Assembly: GCF_041929205.1 (NCBI RefSeq)
Contig: NZ_JBHFNT010000075.1
Reading direction: 5' to 3' (one strand)
From: Floridanema evergladense
GTDB taxonomy: Bacteria; Cyanobacteriota; Cyanobacteriia; Cyanobacteriales; Aerosakkonemataceae
DNA: 64,000 nucleotides
Below the pieces are notes generated by a model. It had not been told where the DNA came from, ran no database searches, and was given only the letters and a program-made list of their open reading frames with translations. Shown here piece by piece: positions 51,157-61,247 of the stretch. Both the position numbers and the translations under genes were made by a program. Numbering within the stretch: position 1 is the stretch's first letter; the number at the start of each line of letters is the position of its first letter.

Positions 51157-51398
51157 TCCAATGCCTCTCTTTGCTGGAGTTCTTCTTGGGGAGGACGTTC
51201 TAAATCAGGAATCGATCCAGCTGTGTGTTCAAAAAAACCCGGTAGCCATCCTAGTTCTTCTGGTGTTTTCGCTGAATCAGCCTCGACAGCTTGGTAAATT
51301 ACAATTACTTCTATGTCCTTGTCAGCATGACCAATGGGGACTTGCAACTGTAAAATTCCATCTGAACCAACGTGGGAACGTAATTTGATACTCTGCAT
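51153..51398 (-). CDS. VapB-like antitoxin
   Basis: An 81-residue protein with a SpoVT/AbrB-like N terminus (KLRSHVGSDGILQLQVPIG) and an acidic, Pro-rich C terminus (EELGWLPGFFEHTAGS, then LERPPQEELQQRE) that typically wraps the VapC toxin. ATGA overlap with the toxin gene fits a vapBC operon. With the toxin truncated, it may now only repress its own promoter. Confidence 0.7.
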   Translation of the reverse strand: MQSIKLRSHVGSDGILQLQVPIGHADKDIEVIVIYQAVEADSAKTPEELGWLPGFFEHTAGSIPDLERPPQEELQQREALE

Positions 51399-51580
51399 TT
51401 CAACCTCCCGATCGCACTACAAAAAAGCCTTTCATTGTCTTCAGCTTATCCCCTGTCACGACTCTTGGAATTTTCTGAGCTTTACACTCATACTTTGTAT
51501 TTAATGTGTAAAATCTATTTGTAAATTGAGTATGGCACAACCAAAACTAAAATACAAGTACATTTTAGATTATTTTTAGA

Positions 51581-52447
51581 ATGCCCAGAAAAAAAGACAC
51601 CCTAACCCTATCCGTCCCCCCAGGAACCAAAGAGCAACTAGAGTCGATCGCACGCCGTCTAGGAATCTTTTGGGGCAAAAGTCCCAGCCCATCGGGGTTG
51701 GTAGCTGCTATTGCCCAGCAGCAAGTCCAAGTCGGTCGAAAGTCTTTCACCCTCGACCAAAAGCAGGTGGAAGCCTTACAACAAGCGGCAAAAGCTTTGA
51801 TTGATGCGGGTCACGTTGAAGAAGCTCGAACTGTAAATACACTTTTGCTGAATCAAGGCGACTCAGAAGCGCCCCTACGTCAAGCCTTACTACAGCAGTT
51901 AAATCAATCCATTCAAGCTTGGCGCGATCGCATTGACCAACTCATTGCCGATCGACAGTGTTTCCATCTGAAATACCGTAACGCTCAAAGTCAGGAGTTG
52001 GAATACACCGTCCGCTATGCAGAAGTTCGCTTCTATGAAAAACGCTTCTACTTACAAATTTGGTGCGAAGAAACAGAAGAAGCCGAACGCGATACCCCCG
52101 ATCTACGGGAAATTTGGCACAATCGCTGCTTACGTTTCGATCGCATCTTACATATCGAACCCTTTCCCGGTGTCTGGAAAGGAGAATTAGACTCCCTCAA
52201 AGTGTACTTACATTTTTACAGAGGACTAGCCAATGCCTATGAACCCAAACCCGAAGACGAAGAGAATGTGGTTTTGGGAGACATTCGACAAGTGGTGCGG
52301 CGAGTAGTTAACCCCTTCTGGTTGGTGCGAGAAGTCTTGCGATACGGCAAAGACTGCCAGGTTATAGCTCCAGATGGTGTTAGGGAGCGAGTCAAGCAAG
52401 AAATACGCCAACTCTGCCAATCTTACAATATGGAGATTGCAGATTAG
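51581..52447 (+). CDS. WYL-domain transcriptional regulator of type I-D locus
   Basis: A 288-residue regulator. The N terminus is a short HTH-like region (LTLSVPPGTKEQLESIARRL). The WYL domain (about 125-220) has FHLKYRNAQSQELEYTVRYA and FYLQIWCEE. A C-terminal extension (about 230-288) includes VNPFWLVREVLRYGKDCQVI. WYL regulators of this kind accompany cyanobacterial type I-D loci and are thought to respond to nucleic-acid ligands. It diverges from the minus-strand genes but is separated from cas10d by about 1.6 kb of inserted genes. Confidence 0.82.
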   Translation: MPRKKDTLTLSVPPGTKEQLESIARRLGIFWGKSPSPSGLVAAIAQQQVQVGRKSFTLDQKQVEALQQAAKALIDAGHVEEARTVNTLLLNQGDSEAPLRQALLQQLNQSIQAWRDRIDQLIADRQCFHLKYRNAQSQELEYTVRYAEVRFYEKRFYLQIWCEETEEAERDTPDLREIWHNRCLRFDRILHIEPFPGVWKGELDSLKVYLHFYRGLANAYEPKPEDEENVVLGDIRQVVRRVVNPFWLVREVLRYGKDCQVIAPDGVRERVKQEIRQLCQSYNMEIAD

Positions 52448-52500
52448 AGAAACGAGTAATAGTACGACTCAATCACAAATAATATTATTTCCTATGAACT

Positions 52501-53691
52501 TCACTGTTTAGACATTGCATTCTTGGTACGATAGTCTAAACTCCAATATTGAGTCGGAAATCTGATCCAGAAGTCACTTCTTTGACTCGAATGAGATTGG
52601 ATAAAAACATTTCCACCCATGCGTCTGATTAATGTATCAATAATTTCTAGTTTTAAATCTAGATTTTCTTGGGAATGAGCATCATATAATTTTATCGGCT
52701 GATGAGATATTTGAGAAATCCCAAGCCCGCCGTTATTTTCTTGTATTGTACTATCAGGTGTGTTGTTAACTCGAACGATTACTAAATCATCTTTTTGTTC
52801 CAAGTTAAGAGTAATTGGCTGATGACTTTCGCTGCGTTGAATTGTATACTCAATTAAATGGATGAGAACTTGCAATAGCCGATCGCGATCGGCTTCTAGC
52901 ATAATCTTTTCCGAATTAGCTGCTACTTGAATGATTCGATGTTGAAATTTTTTGGTCATTTTGACAGCATCATTAACAACATCATTTAAAATCAAACATT
53001 CAAAATTAAGCGGCAAACAGCAGTTTTTGACACGGGCAAGTTCTAGAGAGTCCTGTAAAATCTGAATTATATGTTCCGACTCAGTAGTAACTATATCTAA
53101 AGCTTCTTGTTGGCTCTTGGTTAGGTTAATATTACGACGTGAGATAGATTGTAAATATCCAGAAATTAAAGTTAGTGAGGTGCGAAGCTCATGGGATAGA
53201 GTGGCAATAAATTTCTGTTGTTGAATTCCCGCTTCAGAAATTGTTGATACTAATTTATTATAAGTTCTCAAGAGCGGGCGAATTTCTACAGGCATTTCTG
53301 TGAGTCGAAAGTTAGTTTGAGTATTTTGGTTAAATGAATTAACGGCAATGGCATCAGTAAATTTTTGCAAGGGACGGAGCGATCGCAAAATTACAAAAAC
53401 AATTGCGCCAACTAACATCGGCATAAGAAAGATCGTAGTTGACATTAAACTAAACATTCCTATATGCCAAATTGCTCCATCTTGTAAGTAATTACCCGAA
53501 CTCATGTATTGATTGATTTGTGCGATCGTGCAAAGGTTTACACTAATCAGACCAATTATTAGGATACCTACCATTTGTAATGATAGAGAAAACACAATGG
53601 ATACAGGTCGTTGCCTGACTAAGCTGTTTTTGAAGTAATTGTTGATAGATTGCATAGAGGAAAAATAGTGTTTGCTTTCTGTATTAACCAT
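52501..53691 (-). CDS. Membrane histidine kinase with degenerate ATPase domain
   Basis: A 396-residue kinase. Two membrane helices (about 30-55 and 78-105) flank a short external loop. HisKA follows with H167 (LSHELRTSLTLISGYL; the usual Pro after Arg-Thr is Ser). The HATPase region lacks the normal N box (LIHLIEYTIQRSE, no conserved Asn), has no DxGxG box (VNNTPDSTIQENNGGLG) and no GTGLGLAI. So it may not bind ATP normally. It might act as a phosphatase or a docking partner. No response regulator is adjacent. Confidence 0.8.
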   Translation of the reverse strand: MVNTESKHYFSSMQSINNYFKNSLVRQRPVSIVFSLSLQMVGILIIGLISVNLCTIAQINQYMSSGNYLQDGAIWHIGMFSLMSTTIFLMPMLVGAIVFVILRSLRPLQKFTDAIAVNSFNQNTQTNFRLTEMPVEIRPLLRTYNKLVSTISEAGIQQQKFIATLSHELRTSLTLISGYLQSISRRNINLTKSQQEALDIVTTESEHIIQILQDSLELARVKNCCLPLNFECLILNDVVNDAVKMTKKFQHRIIQVAANSEKIMLEADRDRLLQVLIHLIEYTIQRSESHQPITLNLEQKDDLVIVRVNNTPDSTIQENNGGLGISQISHQPIKLYDAHSQENLDLKLEIIDTLIRRMGGNVFIQSHSSQRSDFWIRFPTQYWSLDYRTKNAMSKQ

Positions 53692-53757
53692 AACAATTTA
53701 TTCTTAAAATAACCTTAATTTCGTTGACAAATTTTATTATTTTTAAAAGCTCTCTTA

Positions 53758-53830
53758 ACTCAGATCTTGCACCCCACCCCGCCTACGGCACCCCTCCCCG
53801 TTTACGGGGAGGGGATGGGGGAGGGATTTT
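53758..53830. repeat. Partial ACTCAGATCTTGCACC repeat with GC-rich hairpin
   Basis: Begins ACTCAGATCTTGCACCCCAC as in copies A and B, then diverges into a CCCCTCCCCGTTTACGGGGA hairpin followed by GGGGATGGGG. It lies between the GH63-like gene stop and the kinase start and may serve as a terminator. Confidence 0.5.
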
Positions 53831-53910
53831 TTATTAGGGTAATTTACCGGACATGATATAAGTTCTATTAAAATACTTATATCCAAATGCTAAGGCCCCA
53901 ACAAATTTTA

Positions 53911-56625
53911 TTAATGCACTTTTACTGCCAAATTTGGTACTATTTCCTGCCCTTCATAAGCGGCATATTGATGAATTAGTTTGGCAACTAAACCAGTCCA
54001 ACCTGTTTGGTGACTTGCACCAATACCCGCGCCGATATCGCCATGAAAGTATTCATAAAATAGAATTAAATCACGCCAATATGGGTCTGTTTGAAATTTT
54101 TTAGTAGCTGCATAAACAGGACGTTGACCGAATGAATCTGTCTCAAATATGCGAGTTAATCGTTGAGAAATTTCGCTGGCGACTTCCCACAAATTCATAA
54201 ATTTGCCGGAACCTGTAGGACATTCTATTTGAAAATTATCTCCAAAATAGTAATGAAATTTTTGCAGAGATTCTATTAGTAAATAGTTAACAGGAAACCA
54301 AATTGGGCCGCGCCAATTGGAGTTACCACCGAACAAACCGCTGCTAGATTCAGCTGGTTCGTAATTTACTCGAAATTCATTACCGTTGACATGAAGAATG
54401 TAGGGTTTTTCTGCATGACAGCGAGAGATAGATCGAATGCCGTAAGGACTGAGAAATTCAGTTTCATCTAACATTTTTTGCAGAATGCGGCGCAGTTTTT
54501 CGGGATAGGCGATCGCTAATAATCTTCTTTCTCCCACGCCTTCCTGTCGCATACAAGCAATATTTTGTACTAAGTCAAGGCGGTTTTTAATGAACCATTC
54601 AACTCTTGCTTTAAAAGCGGGAAATTGTTTCAAGGTTTCTGATTCGATCGTTTCTACGGCAAATAAGGGAATTAAGCCCACCATCGATCGGACTTTCAAT
54701 TTAATGGAATCATTATTGGGTAAATGCAGCACATCGTAATAAAAACCATCTTCATCATCCCACAAGCTAGTTCCATCCTCGCCAATGTGATTCATTGCAT
54801 CAGAAATGTAAAGAAAATGCTCAAAGAATTTAGTAGCAATATCCTCATAAACTGGGTTGTTTTTTGCTAGTTCTAGAGCAATTTCTAACATATTCAAACA
54901 ATACATTCCCATCCAACTAGTGCCATCAGATTGATCGAGATAGCCTCCTGTTGGTAAAGCAGCGCTGCGATCGAACACTCCAATATTATCTAATCCCAAA
55001 AAACCGCCTTGAAAAACGTTTTTACCTTCTACATCTTTGCGGTTCACCCACCAAGTAAAATTCAGTAACAGCTTTTGAAATACTCTTTCTAGAAATTGGC
55101 GATCGCACCTTCCCCACATCTTCTGCTCAATCTTGTAAACGCGCCAAGTTGCCCAAGCATGAACGGGTGGATTAACATCACTAAACGACCATTCATAGGC
55201 GGGAATTTGTCCATTTGGGTGCATTAACCACTCCCGCGTCAACAAGTCAAGTTGATTCTTGGCAAACTCAGGATCTACCATTGCTAAAGGAATGCAATGA
55301 AACGCTAAATCCCAAGCAGCGAACCAGGGATATTCCCATTTATCACACATGGAAAGAATTTCTTCACATTGGAGATGAAACCAATCACTATTTCTACCTT
55401 TTTTATGTCCTAATGGAACAGGCGGTGTAGCTGAATCACCTTTTAGCCAAACATTAAGATCGTAATTGTAATATTGCTTGTTCCACAACATTCCAGCTAA
55501 TGCTTGTCGTTGGATATTTCGCAATTCTTCATTGAGGGGATATGGTGTTATATTTTGATAGAATCGATCGGCTTCTTTTTGGCGAGTTGCAAAAATTGAG
55601 GCAAAATTATCGAAAGGTTTAGAATGTGAAACATACATTCCATTACCGTTGGTATCTAGGATAGAAGAGAGCCGTAATTGTACAGTTTGACTTTCTCCGC
55701 CTCTAATTGTTAGTAAGTAATGAGCGGCAGCTTTTGTTCCGATTTTGGCTGGATTTACAGCCTCTTTATGTCCGGCAACAATGTAGTTATTAATGCCATC
55801 TTTTACATAAGGCGAAGCATTGGGAACACCAAACAATCTTTCGTAGTTAGTTTCATTTTCTGTGAATAGTAATTCTGGATTTCCTAAACAGCTAAGTTCA
55901 TATTTACCTAATTCTGGATGAGAGGCAATAATGGTGCTGTAATCAGCATTAATCGCTTGTAAATTTGGTTTATTTCCATCTCTATCCCATGACCAAGTAT
56001 TGCGGAACCAAAGGGTTGGTAATAAGTGTAAAGTTTTGGTTTCTAATCCTCGGTTAGCGATCGTAATTTTAATTAAAATATCTTCCGGCGACTCTTTGGC
56101 ATACTCTACAAATACATCAAAATAGCGATTCTCATCAAATACGCCAGTATCCAACAATTCAAATTCTAATTCATGACGACTACGACGGTGATTTTCTGCT
56201 ACTAATTCCTCATAAGGAAAAGCTGATTGGGGATATTTGTACAAGGCTTTCATGTAGGAATGAGTTGGCGTACTATCCAAGTAAAAATAATAATCTTTGA
56301 CATCTTCGCCATGATTTCCTTCGTTCCCTGTCAGTCCAAAAATGCGCTCTTTAAGGATTGGATCTGCACCATTCCAAAGCGCGATCGCAAAACATAACAA
56401 TTGCTGACGATCGGAAATTCCGGCAATTCCATCTTCACCCCAACGATAGGCACGCGATCGAGCTTGATCGTGGGTAAAATAATCCCAAGCACCGCCATCA
56501 GCGCTGTAATCTTCCCGCACTGTTCCCCACTGTCTCTCGCTTAAATAAGGTCCCCATTTTTTCCAGTCTGCTGTTTGCATCCGAGTTGCTTCTAAGCGAG
56601 TTACTTCTGGTGTTTGCTCGGTCAT
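53911..56625 (-). CDS. Glucosidase, MGH1/GH63-like
   Basis: A 904-residue cytoplasmic protein of the bacterial GH63-like group. An N-terminal beta-rich domain begins ERQWGTVREDYSADGGAWDY. The (alpha/alpha)6 catalytic part (about 380-890) includes WFAAWDLAFHCIPLA (Asp), NGQIPAYEWSFSDVNPP (Glu), a YLDQSDGTSWMGMYCLNMLE segment and NWRGPIWFPVNYLLIE. These enzymes cleave alpha-glucosidic bonds of glucosylglycerate-, kojibiose- or oligosaccharide-type substrates. The actual substrate cannot be read. No signal peptide. Monocistronic. Confidence 0.87.
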   Translation of the reverse strand: MTEQTPEVTRLEATRMQTADWKKWGPYLSERQWGTVREDYSADGGAWDYFTHDQARSRAYRWGEDGIAGISDRQQLLCFAIALWNGADPILKERIFGLTGNEGNHGEDVKDYYFYLDSTPTHSYMKALYKYPQSAFPYEELVAENHRRSRHELEFELLDTGVFDENRYFDVFVEYAKESPEDILIKITIANRGLETKTLHLLPTLWFRNTWSWDRDGNKPNLQAINADYSTIIASHPELGKYELSCLGNPELLFTENETNYERLFGVPNASPYVKDGINNYIVAGHKEAVNPAKIGTKAAAHYLLTIRGGESQTVQLRLSSILDTNGNGMYVSHSKPFDNFASIFATRQKEADRFYQNITPYPLNEELRNIQRQALAGMLWNKQYYNYDLNVWLKGDSATPPVPLGHKKGRNSDWFHLQCEEILSMCDKWEYPWFAAWDLAFHCIPLAMVDPEFAKNQLDLLTREWLMHPNGQIPAYEWSFSDVNPPVHAWATWRVYKIEQKMWGRCDRQFLERVFQKLLLNFTWWVNRKDVEGKNVFQGGFLGLDNIGVFDRSAALPTGGYLDQSDGTSWMGMYCLNMLEIALELAKNNPVYEDIATKFFEHFLYISDAMNHIGEDGTSLWDDEDGFYYDVLHLPNNDSIKLKVRSMVGLIPLFAVETIESETLKQFPAFKARVEWFIKNRLDLVQNIACMRQEGVGERRLLAIAYPEKLRRILQKMLDETEFLSPYGIRSISRCHAEKPYILHVNGNEFRVNYEPAESSSGLFGGNSNWRGPIWFPVNYLLIESLQKFHYYFGDNFQIECPTGSGKFMNLWEVASEISQRLTRIFETDSFGQRPVYAATKKFQTDPYWRDLILFYEYFHGDIGAGIGASHQTGWTGLVAKLIHQYAAYEGQEIVPNLAVKVH

Positions 56626-56929
56626 AGTTTTATTCTCCTAATCGGGTTATCTTAAAATATGGTTGGGAAAAATGCGATCGGACTGAGAGTAAACTGAAAA
56701 ATTGATTAATAATCTGGTTAGATTTTATTAAATAATCGGCAAGCTTTTAAAGCAAGAGTTTAAATTTAATATACTTTACTTGTCAGAAAACTACTATAAA
56801 TTTTCCCTGAGAATTAGCTGAGAGTTTTTCATAAATCTATTAACCTAGTCTTTAGCATTGCTCAGTTTCCTCTCACTCTTATAGTAGCTAACTAAATTAA
56901 AATACTTTTAGTAACAAGGAGAAAAACAA

Positions 56930-57733
56930 ATGAAACTGAAAGGTAAAGTAGCGCTAGTTACTGGTAGCAGTCAAGGAATTGGACAAGCGATCGCCATTCG
57001 TTTAGCTGAAGAAGGAGCTAAAGTTGTAATTAATTATCGCTCAAATCCTGCGGGTGCGGAAGAAACTTTATCTAAAGTTCAAGCCGCAGGTGGAGATTGC
57101 GTTCTTGTTGAAGGATTCTGCGATAACGATCGAGGTTATAGTGTCGGCGCAGATTTAGGAATGATTGATGATGTACGTCGATTAATTGCAGAAGGAATTA
57201 AACACTTCGGTCAATTAGATATTTTAGTAAATAATGCCGGAATTGAAAAACACGCAGCTTTTTGGGAAGTTAGCGAAGCGGATTATGAAGCGGTAATGAA
57301 TGTCAATTTAAAAGGCGTATTTTTTGCTACCCAAGCAATGGTAAAACACTTAATAGAAACTCAACGAACTGGCAAAATTATTAATGTTAGTTCGGTTCAT
57401 GAAGAATTACCATTTCCTAATTTTACTGCCTATTGTGTCAGTAAAGGTGGCTTAAAAATGCTGACTCGTAATTTAGCAGTAGAACTAGGGCCTTTGGGTA
57501 TTACAATTAACAACGTAGCACCGGGAGCTATCGAAACACCAATCAATACTAAACTGTTAAACGATCCGCAAAAATTAGGTGCTTTACTGCAAAATATTCC
57601 CCTCAATCGATTAGGACAACCTCAAGATGTTGCTTCTTTAGTTGCATTTTTATCGTCTTCTGATGCAGATTACATTACAGGCTCTACTTTCTTTGTTGAT
57701 GGCGGATTACTGTGGAATTATCACGAACAATAG
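56930..57733 (+). CDS. SDR, glucose 1-dehydrogenase-like
   Basis: A 267-residue classical SDR. Cofactor motif TGSSQGIGQAIA (about residues 12-23), structural NNAG (LVNNAGIEKH), catalytic Ser and YCVSKGG, and a C-terminal TGSTFFVDGG. AAGGAG lies eight bases before the ATG. The family name glucose 1-dehydrogenase is conventional; an approximately ten-residue insert (CDNDRGYSVGADLG) follows the second strand. It diverges from the glucosidase gene with a 304-base gap, so a role in glucose handling is possible. Confidence 0.85.
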   Translation: MKLKGKVALVTGSSQGIGQAIAIRLAEEGAKVVINYRSNPAGAEETLSKVQAAGGDCVLVEGFCDNDRGYSVGADLGMIDDVRRLIAEGIKHFGQLDILVNNAGIEKHAAFWEVSEADYEAVMNVNLKGVFFATQAMVKHLIETQRTGKIINVSSVHEELPFPNFTAYCVSKGGLKMLTRNLAVELGPLGITINNVAPGAIETPINTKLLNDPQKLGALLQNIPLNRLGQPQDVASLVAFLSSSDADYITGSTFFVDGGLLWNYHEQ

Positions 57734-58023
57734 ATGTTATTAAACAGGTGCTTGAAATAGGGCATAACCTGTTTGCATAACGCAGTATTTTAGTAGCAAT
57801 TACGGGAATTGATGGTTGTGGAAAAGCTAATTTTCCCACTCCGCGATCGGCGAGCGATCCAATTTGTAGCTGATTTTGCAGAAGAAACAGCTACAAGTTT
57901 TTGTAACGATCCGCGCTTAAATGCTTAAGTGTGAACTTTACAAACCATAAAGATATTGCAAAAAAACCGCATAAACCAGAAATTATTAGTAAAATTTTTA
58001 TTTAATTTCTGGTTATTAACTTT
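57734..58023. other. Gap with possible kinase remnant
   Basis: About 57794-57826 reads VAITGIDGCGK, a P-loop like that of uridine-kinase-type proteins, with no start and no continuation. In another frame ATG 57812 to TAA 57928 is 38 codons without a ribosome site. Both look like debris. Nothing else is seen in these 290 bases. Confidence 0.3.
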
Positions 58024-60213
58024 ATGACAGATCCGCAAGCTCGAGCTTCTGCTGAGACAACAGCCAGTAGCAGTGTAATAGAAGCCGTAGATTTAGACAG
58101 CTTGATGAAAGCTGCACAAGCTCTCTCTAGTGAAATTGTACTGAGTAAATTGTTGGTTAAAGTAATAACTGTTTTAATAGAAAACTCTGGAGCAGAAAAA
58201 GGATGCTTGATATTAGAAACAAACGGTCAATTACAGCTAAAAGCAGAAGGAACTTTAGACCCTGGTATCGCTTCAGTTATCCCAGGAATTCTGGTTGATA
58301 GTGAAGCCGGGAAAGAGCGAGTTGCTTTAGCGATCGTCAATTATGTAGTTCGCACAAAAAAAAGCATCGTGCTTAATAACGCTGCTCGGGAATCGCAATT
58401 TAATCGCGATTCTTACTTTTTAAAACACCAACCAAAATCTATTCTTTGTACGCCGTTAATCGATCGAGAAAAGTTTTTGGGTATTCTGTATTTAGAAAAC
58501 AACTCAACAACAAATGCTTTTCCAGAAGCAAGGCGAAAAACTTTACAATTTCTGTTAACTCAAGCAGCAATTTCTATTAACAATGCTCAACTTTACCATC
58601 GATTAGAACAAAGAATGGAACAGCGAACAATAGAACTTACCCAAACCAACGATCGCCTACAAGCAGAAATAGTAGAACGTCAACTTTCAGAGCAAGCATT
58701 AAAACTCATTGTAGAGGGAACTTCTTCAGTAACCGGAGAAGATTTTTTTCGTTCCTTAGTGCATTCATTAGCTCAAGCTTTAAATGTGCGTTATGCCTTT
58801 ATTAGCGGGTGTGTAGATCCTTCTAACAAGCGGGTGCGTACTTTTGCTTTTTGGCATGGAAATAATTTTGGCGAAAACTTTGAATATGATTTGTCTGGTA
58901 CTCCTTGCGAGCAAGTTTTTAATAGTAAAGGATGCGTATTTTACCCAGAAAAAATCCAATTATTATTTCCTGATGAAGAAGGTTTAGTAGATTGGCAAGC
59001 TGAAAGTTATTTAGGAATTGCTTTGCTAGATTCATCGGACGAAATTCTCGGACATTTAGCGGTTTTAGATGACAAACCAATGAAAAATAAGCTCCGCAAT
59101 CAAATGACTTTGGAAATTTTTGCGGTGCGTGCATCCACAGAAATGGAACGCAGACAAGCGGAAGTTGCGCTGCAAATGTCTGAAGAAAAATTCTCGAAAG
59201 CTTTCCGTTCTTCCCCTGATGCGATTATTCTTAGTACATTAAATGATGGTCGTTTTATTGAAGTAAATGAAAGCTGTTTGCGAATGTTTGGTTATAGTCA
59301 AGAAGAGATGATTGGCAATACTGCACTTGATTTAGGAATTTGGGCGAGAGCAGAAGATCGCGATCGCGTTGTACATATACTGCAAGAAAAAGGTAGTTGT
59401 TCTCAAGCCGAATTTTTATTTCGGAGAAAGTCCAAAGAAGTTTTTCCCGGACTTTATGCAGCTGAAATGTTTTATTTAGAAACTGAGCCATATTTGTTAT
59501 CAGTTGTCACCGATATTACGGCGTTGAAGCAAGCAGAGAAAGCATTGGAACGATTAGCAGAAATTGGTGAATTAGCAGCGATGATTGTTCATGAAGTCAG
59601 AAATCCTTTTACAACTATTTTAATGGCATTAAATTCTTTTAAACGACTTCAGCTTGACGAGAGATTTCAAGAGTATCTTTCTCTGGCTTTAGATGAATCA
59701 GACCGCTTGCAACGGTTGCTAAATCAAATACTTCTTTATGCTAGACCACAAACGCTTCAGCGATCGAACTTAGAGTTAAATAACTTAATTTCTGAAGTAT
59801 TAACTTCTCTACAAAACCTTTCTGTTGCTTCCGAGAAACGAGTAATTTTTCTTCCTATTATTCAACCAATTCAAGTCTCAGCAGACAAAGATAAGTTAAA
59901 GCAAGTTTTAATCAATTTAGTGATGAATGCTTACGAAGCTATAAACGAAGGAGAAACGATTATAATTCAAGTTCAAGAAATAGAAAATGACCGAGTTTTT
60001 ATTAAAATTCATAATGGTGGTTCGCCAATTTCCGAAGATATTTTACCTCAATTAACCAAGCCTTTCTTTACGACAAAACCTAATGGAAATGGTTTAGGAT
60101 TAGCCATTGTTAAGCGAATTATTGAAGCTCATGGCGGTAATTTACAAATTGAGTCATCAGCTATTACTGGAACTTTAGTAAAAGTAGATTTACCTTTAGT
60201 TAGATTCCTTTAA
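58024..60213 (+). CDS. GAF-PAS histidine kinase
   Basis: A 729-residue soluble kinase. Domains in order: GAF (about 45-195; GAEKGCLILE, LCTPLIDREKFLGILYLEN), a coiled coil, a second GAF-like domain (about 225-365; RYAFISGCVD, LGIALLDSSDEILGHLAV), PAS (about 385-500), HisKA with H523 (IVHEVRNPFTTILMAL), and HATPase with N box LVMNAYEAIN and NGLGLAIVKRII. The HEVRNP form is of the NtrB-like class. No cognate regulator is adjacent. Its end overlaps the convergent transporter gene by 14 bases. Confidence 0.87.
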   Translation: MTDPQARASAETTASSSVIEAVDLDSLMKAAQALSSEIVLSKLLVKVITVLIENSGAEKGCLILETNGQLQLKAEGTLDPGIASVIPGILVDSEAGKERVALAIVNYVVRTKKSIVLNNAARESQFNRDSYFLKHQPKSILCTPLIDREKFLGILYLENNSTTNAFPEARRKTLQFLLTQAAISINNAQLYHRLEQRMEQRTIELTQTNDRLQAEIVERQLSEQALKLIVEGTSSVTGEDFFRSLVHSLAQALNVRYAFISGCVDPSNKRVRTFAFWHGNNFGENFEYDLSGTPCEQVFNSKGCVFYPEKIQLLFPDEEGLVDWQAESYLGIALLDSSDEILGHLAVLDDKPMKNKLRNQMTLEIFAVRASTEMERRQAEVALQMSEEKFSKAFRSSPDAIILSTLNDGRFIEVNESCLRMFGYSQEEMIGNTALDLGIWARAEDRDRVVHILQEKGSCSQAEFLFRRKSKEVFPGLYAAEMFYLETEPYLLSVVTDITALKQAEKALERLAEIGELAAMIVHEVRNPFTTILMALNSFKRLQLDERFQEYLSLALDESDRLQRLLNQILLYARPQTLQRSNLELNNLISEVLTSLQNLSVASEKRVIFLPIIQPIQVSADKDKLKQVLINLVMNAYEAINEGETIIIQVQEIENDRVFIKIHNGGSPISEDILPQLTKPFFTTKPNGNGLGLAIVKRIIEAHGGNLQIESSAITGTLVKVDLPLVRFL

Positions 60214-61228
60214 AACCAATTTTTGCGTCCATTTCTTGCATTGAATCAGGCTTACTAACACGCTTTTGGGGAGAAGTTTTTTTCCAAATTCCTATTTGGG
60301 TTAACAACAATCCAGCAATAATTACAATCCCACCAATGTAATGAGCGATCGTCAATTTTTCACCTAAAATTAAAGTAGCTGCTACAATTCCCGCGATCGG
60401 ACTAACAGAGTTAACTAAAGATGCTTCTGAGATAGTAATAGATTTCAAACCTTTAAATAGGAAAAATTGACCAACTGCAACAATCAAGATTCCATAAAGT
60501 AGCATCCATTGCCAAAGAAACGGAGAAAATGCTTCAGCAAAGTGATGACTACCATAAAGTACATTCGCTAAAATAAAAAATACAATTGTTCCTACTAATA
60601 GCCGAAAGTTTATGTAAATTCCTAAAGAAATATGTTTGAGTTTAGCCTTAGTAATAATTGTTGCGATCACACCTGCTACAACCGCCAATAACGTTAAAAT
60701 TTCACCTGTTCCTAAACCCATAAATCCTGATAGCAAATAATTATTTTGTACGCCGGATAAACTAAATGTTAACACCACACCAACTAAAGAGATAAAAGTG
60801 CCAATAATTTCTAAACGATTGATGCGATCGCCCAATATTAAAACTGAAAGTGCTAAAATTAAAGGTGGCTCAACCCGTCCGATAATAATCACATTACTGA
60901 CCATCGTTTTAGACAGTGCAGTAAAAATAAATGCCGGAGCTAAAGCACCTGATAAAATAGCTACTATAAGCAAGAAAAACCATTCTTGACGAGAGATTTT
61001 CCGTAATTTCTGCCAATTAAATTCACGGTAAAAACCCGGAATTAAAACTAACAAAGCACATAAATTACTAACAAACAATACATTACATAAAGAAATAGGA
61101 TTTCTACCTTCTACTAAGTGCTGAGCACCAATATCTGTTAGTTTTCGTACAATTGAATTAGATGCTGCAAACATAATTACAGCAATTAATAAATAAAGTT
61201 GTCCGGGAATTTTTCTGGTATATTGCAT
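60200..61228 (-). CDS. DMT-family EamA transporter
   Basis: A ten-helix drug/metabolite transporter with two EamA halves (about residues 12-150 and 175-315). Typical segments are LYLLIAVIMFAASNSIVRKL at the start and GAGIVAATLILGE-type at the end of the second half (SPIAGIVAATLILGEKLT). I start at ATG 61228; an ATG at 61282 would overlap the upstream gene by 35 bases. The C terminus is short and charged. It lies 20 bases after the SRPBCC gene and is likely cotranscribed. Substrate unknown. Confidence 0.82.
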   Translation of the reverse strand: MQYTRKIPGQLYLLIAVIMFAASNSIVRKLTDIGAQHLVEGRNPISLCNVLFVSNLCALLVLIPGFYREFNWQKLRKISRQEWFFLLIVAILSGALAPAFIFTALSKTMVSNVIIIGRVEPPLILALSVLILGDRINRLEIIGTFISLVGVVLTFSLSGVQNNYLLSGFMGLGTGEILTLLAVVAGVIATIITKAKLKHISLGIYINFRLLVGTIVFFILANVLYGSHHFAEAFSPFLWQWMLLYGILIVAVGQFFLFKGLKSITISEASLVNSVSPIAGIVAATLILGEKLTIAHYIGGIVIIAGLLLTQIGIWKKTSPQKRVSKPDSMQEMDAKIGFKGI

Positions 61229-61247
61229 AGATTGAGAGTAAGTAAAC

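Noticed and set aside
57812..57928. A 38-codon frame after the SDR gene.
   Set aside because: No ribosome site and it overlaps a broken P-loop in another frame; treated as debris.
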